DNA of 64,000 bases from contig JAIEMJ010000030.1 of NCBI GenBank assembly GCA_019752335.1, positions 1 to 64,000 on the forward strand, written 5' to 3'. The position numbers and the translations under genes are program-made. The notes below the pieces were generated by a model. The model was not told where the DNA came from. It saw only the letters and a list, made by a program, of their open reading frames with translations, and did no database searches. This document shows positions 62,077-64,000 of this stretch, piece by piece. Source of the DNA: Bryobacteraceae bacterium (GTDB lineage Bacteria; Acidobacteriota; Terriglobia; Bryobacterales; Bryobacteraceae). The first letter of the stretch is position 1. Each line of letters begins with the position of its first letter.

Positions 62077-63181
62077 GCGCGTAGAAGCGATTCCGGTATC
62101 GGTGGCGCGCGATCGCGAAGCGGCGCGGGGCACGGCGGGATCGCCGACGGAACTAGGAGCGCGAGCCGGGGCCTACCAATGGTCAAAGACGGTAGCGACG
62201 GTCTATTCGGACCGGCTCGAAACCACGCTGGTCAAGGTGACGCTCGACAATGGCCTGGTGGGCTGGGGCGAGGCGCAGGCGCCGGTGTTGCCGCGCGTGT
62301 CCGCCGTCATCATTGCGGACTTACTGGCGGGCGTCCTGGCGGGTGAGAGCTTCGACGGATCGCGCGAGCGGATTGAAGAGCTTTGGGCACGCCTGTACCA
62401 GACGATGCGCGTGCGAGGCCAGACGGGCGGTTTTATGCTGGACGCGATCTCCGGCATCGACATCGCCCTCTGGGACTTGGCCGACAAACTCGCCGGAATG
62501 CCGGTAAGCCGGTTGATCGCGGGCCAATCGGCACGGCCGCGCGTGCCGGCGTACCTCAGCGGACTCGCCGGAGAAGATCGTGTCGCCTTCGCCGCGCGGC
62601 ATTTCGACCTGGGCTTTCGCGTCTTCAAGATCTTCTACGATGCCGACAGCGCGGCCCTACTGCGGTTGCTGGATGATTTGCGGGCTCGCTTGGGCGCGGA
62701 AGCGCGGCTCGCGGTGGATGCGCTGTGGCGTCTGCAATGGCCCGCGGACCAGGCTTTCATTGGCGAACTGGCGGCACGGAATCTGGAGTGGCTGGAGGCG
62801 CCGTTCATGCCGGACCTGGAGCATCCACCGTTGCCCGCCCGTTTGGCGCTGGGCGAGAGTTACCGGACCACGCGGGAGCTACAGAGTCTGCTGGGAGTGA
62901 CGGAGATTCTGCAACCGGATCTGGGACGCAGCGGCATCACGGAGACGTTGCGCTGGGCGGAGCTAGGCAAGCCGATTGTGCCGCACGTAAGTATCGCGAT
63001 GGGTCCGCAGATCGCGGCCGCGATTCAGGTTTGCGCGGCGCTATCGAACGCGCCTCTTTGCGAGTATAACCCCACGGTATTTGCCTTCGCGAATCAGCAC
63101 TTAGTGGCGCCGCTCCGGATGGAGGGTGCGCAGTATGTTACTCCAGAAGGGCCGGGTCTAGGTATCGAGGTGCGCTTCTAA
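62060..63181 (+). CDS. Enolase-superfamily sugar-acid dehydratase
   Basis: 373-residue mandelate-racemase/muconate-lactonizing-type enzyme. A capping domain is followed by a barrel. Metal ligands look like Asp in LAVDALW, Glu in LEWLEAP and Glu in LALGESY; the base His lies in VPHVSIAMG. On the KxK strand only the second Lys is seen (FRVFKIFYD), the first position being Val, which is seen in some dehydratase subgroups. The ATG overlaps the GntR gene by 17 bases, with GGAGACGAAG before it. Its stop overlaps the convergent partial gene. The substrate is not fixed: rhamnonate, galactonate or a similar acid. Confidence 0.87.
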   Translation: MATRIERVEAIPVSVARDREAARGTAGSPTELGARAGAYQWSKTVATVYSDRLETTLVKVTLDNGLVGWGEAQAPVLPRVSAVIIADLLAGVLAGESFDGSRERIEELWARLYQTMRVRGQTGGFMLDAISGIDIALWDLADKLAGMPVSRLIAGQSARPRVPAYLSGLAGEDRVAFAARHFDLGFRVFKIFYDADSAALLRLLDDLRARLGAEARLAVDALWRLQWPADQAFIGELAARNLEWLEAPFMPDLEHPPLPARLALGESYRTTRELQSLLGVTEILQPDLGRSGITETLRWAELGKPIVPHVSIAMGPQIAAAIQVCAALSNAPLCEYNPTVFAFANQHLVAPLRMEGAQYVTPEGPGLGIEVRF

Positions 63182-64000
63182 AAGAAGAAACTAACGCCGC
63201 CGCGGAGGGCGCGGGGCGTGTGAATGAGGAGCATCCGCCGGCCGAAGGGCGTGTCGAGCGGCAAGTAACCCTGGGCCAGCATGTTGCGGGCCTCGGCGTG
63301 AATCTCCATGCGTCCCGCCATGCCGAACAGACCCGGCACCGGCTGACGAATGCTGAAGTTCAGGCCGGCTTCGGGGTAAGTGCGCTGCGTCAGGTACATG
63401 TGGCCGGGCGTCAGCGAGCGGTAGTCGGTCCATTGGTAGCTGGCGCCCAGACGCGTGCCGGCGCGGGGCAGCGTGCCATTCAGGCGCATGGTGACGTAGA
63501 GTTGTTGGGCGCGACGGAGAGCGGCGCGGATCTCGGAGGGGTCGACGATGCCGAGTTCGCGTTGCTCGGTGCGTAGGACGCCGCCGCGGCCGACGGTGAT
63601 GGCGGCGGACCAGGAGTCGCTCAGCTTTTCGGTGATAGTGCCCGAGTAACCCATCCGGCGGAAGGAGCCGATATTGAAGACAGAGCTATTCGAGTTGAGA
63701 TCAGGCAAGAGGTCAGAGACGGGAAGGAGGCCATTGGCGCCGGCCATGGTGAGGGCGCCGTTGCGCATCGTTTCGCGGTAAGCGGCGAGGGAGAGCGTCC
63801 GCGTACCCATCACCTTCTGGTAGCCGACTTCGTAATTCTCGGTGCGTTGGCGTTGCACGGTGCCGCCCGCGAGCGTCAGGCGGGGGAACATGCCCAAGGT
63901 GGCCAGGTTCTGCGAAAGGTCGCCGTGACGTTCGTCGCGCTGATTCAAGAGCTCGATGGGGGGAGCGCCGGAACTGAAGCCGAACTCCACTGCGCCCAGG
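63178..64000 (-). CDS. C-terminal part of a TonB-dependent receptor-like protein (runs off the edge)
   Basis: The minus-strand frame stays open to the last base of the window (reading LGAVEFGFSS at the edge), so the gene begins beyond 64000. The visible 270-plus residues show beta-barrel strands (NYEVGYQKVMGTRTLSLAAY, TRLGASYQWTDYRSLTPGHM, MEIHAEARNMLAQGYLPLDT) and a final GGVSFFF with a terminal phenylalanine, as in outer-membrane receptors. The 3' end overlaps the convergent enolase-family gene by 3 bases. The N-terminal plug is not seen, so the family call is moderate. Confidence 0.72.
   Translation of the reverse strand, partial: LGAVEFGFSSGAPPIELLNQRDERHGDLSQNLATLGMFPRLTLAGGTVQRQRTENYEVGYQKVMGTRTLSLAAYRETMRNGALTMAGANGLLPVSDLLPDLNSNSSVFNIGSFRRMGYSGTITEKLSDSWSAAITVGRGGVLRTEQRELGIVDPSEIRAALRRAQQLYVTMRLNGTLPRAGTRLGASYQWTDYRSLTPGHMYLTQRTYPEAGLNFSIRQPVPGLFGMAGRMEIHAEARNMLAQGYLPLDTPFGRRMLLIHTPRALRGGVSFFF

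Noticed and set aside
1-64000. CRISPR arrays, tRNA or rRNA genes, insertion sequences, prophage
   Set aside because: On reading I saw no regularly spaced repeats, transposase or integrase motifs, phage structural genes or RNA-gene signatures. A dedicated tRNA search was not possible.

Overview
The window is high-GC, densely coded bacterial chromosome. I see no rRNA, tRNA, CRISPR array, insertion sequence or prophage. The gene content suggests an Acidobacteriota relative, probably near the Solibacter/Bryobacter group. It has large Oar-like TonB-dependent receptors with an N-terminal carboxypeptidase-regulatory domain, FG-GAP/ASPIC-UnbV proteins joined to TPR proteins, a ToxR-type winged-helix regulator with a TolB-like output domain, many secreted proteins, and a Gram-negative division/cell-wall cluster whose MurE carries the meso-DAP-type DNPR motif. 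This placement is inference from gene content; no marker phylogeny was possible.

Layout. (1) 0.2-12.6 kb: gamma-glutamyltransferase on the minus strand, then a plus-strand run: Tat-type aldo/keto reductase, a small Cys/His-rich secreted protein, a di-haem peroxidase, an orphan sugar-binding lipoprotein, and SulP - DabA (DUF2309) - DabB - a second DabB-like antiporter subunit. The last four look like an inorganic-carbon (bicarbonate/CO2) uptake module. (2) 12.6-17.9 kb: Oar-like receptor, DUF4198 protein and MATE exporter. (3) 17.9-35 kb: a complete minus-strand dcw cluster, mraZ-rsmH-ftsL-ftsI-murE-murF-mraY-murD-ftsW-murG-[47-aa ORF]-murC-ftsQ-ftsA-ftsZ-[135-aa ORF]. murB and ddl are absent. 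A -35/-10 pair and 10-bp-period MraZ boxes precede mraZ, and they show that the real mraZ start lies inside the longest open frame. (4) 35-39 kb: UxaA/GarD-type dehydratase, HtrA protease and a DUF4097 repeat lipoprotein. (5) 39.1-41 kb: an AAA/ABC-type ATPase with a DUF4276 TOPRIM-like partner, a probable defence pair. (6) 41-45 kb: GH29 fucosidase, an ankyrin-like protein, a ToxR/TolB-type regulator and an AraC regulator.

(7) 45.2-59.3 kb: a divergent locus. The minus arm is a seven-gene operon with gaps of 5 nt or less (TonB receptor, TPR, FG-GAP/ASPIC/TPR, molybdopterin oxidoreductase, alkaline-phosphatase-like protein, unknown protein, YVTN propeller). The plus arm is a second ASPIC/UnbV protein plus a TPR protein. 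(8) 59.3-63.2 kb: a sugar-acid catabolic operon (DapA-family lyase, MFS permease, GntR/FCD regulator, enolase-superfamily dehydratase). (9) A TonB-receptor-like C-terminus runs off the right edge.

The best candidates for something little described are the SulP-DabA-DabB-DabB' module with its degenerate second antiporter subunit, the seven-gene receptor/ASPIC/molybdoenzyme operon, the ATPase-DUF4276 pair, and the 47-residue gene joined by 4-nt overlaps between murG and murC. No gene-free stretch exceeds 300 bases; the longest are bases 1-204, 34909-35148 and 44097-44298.
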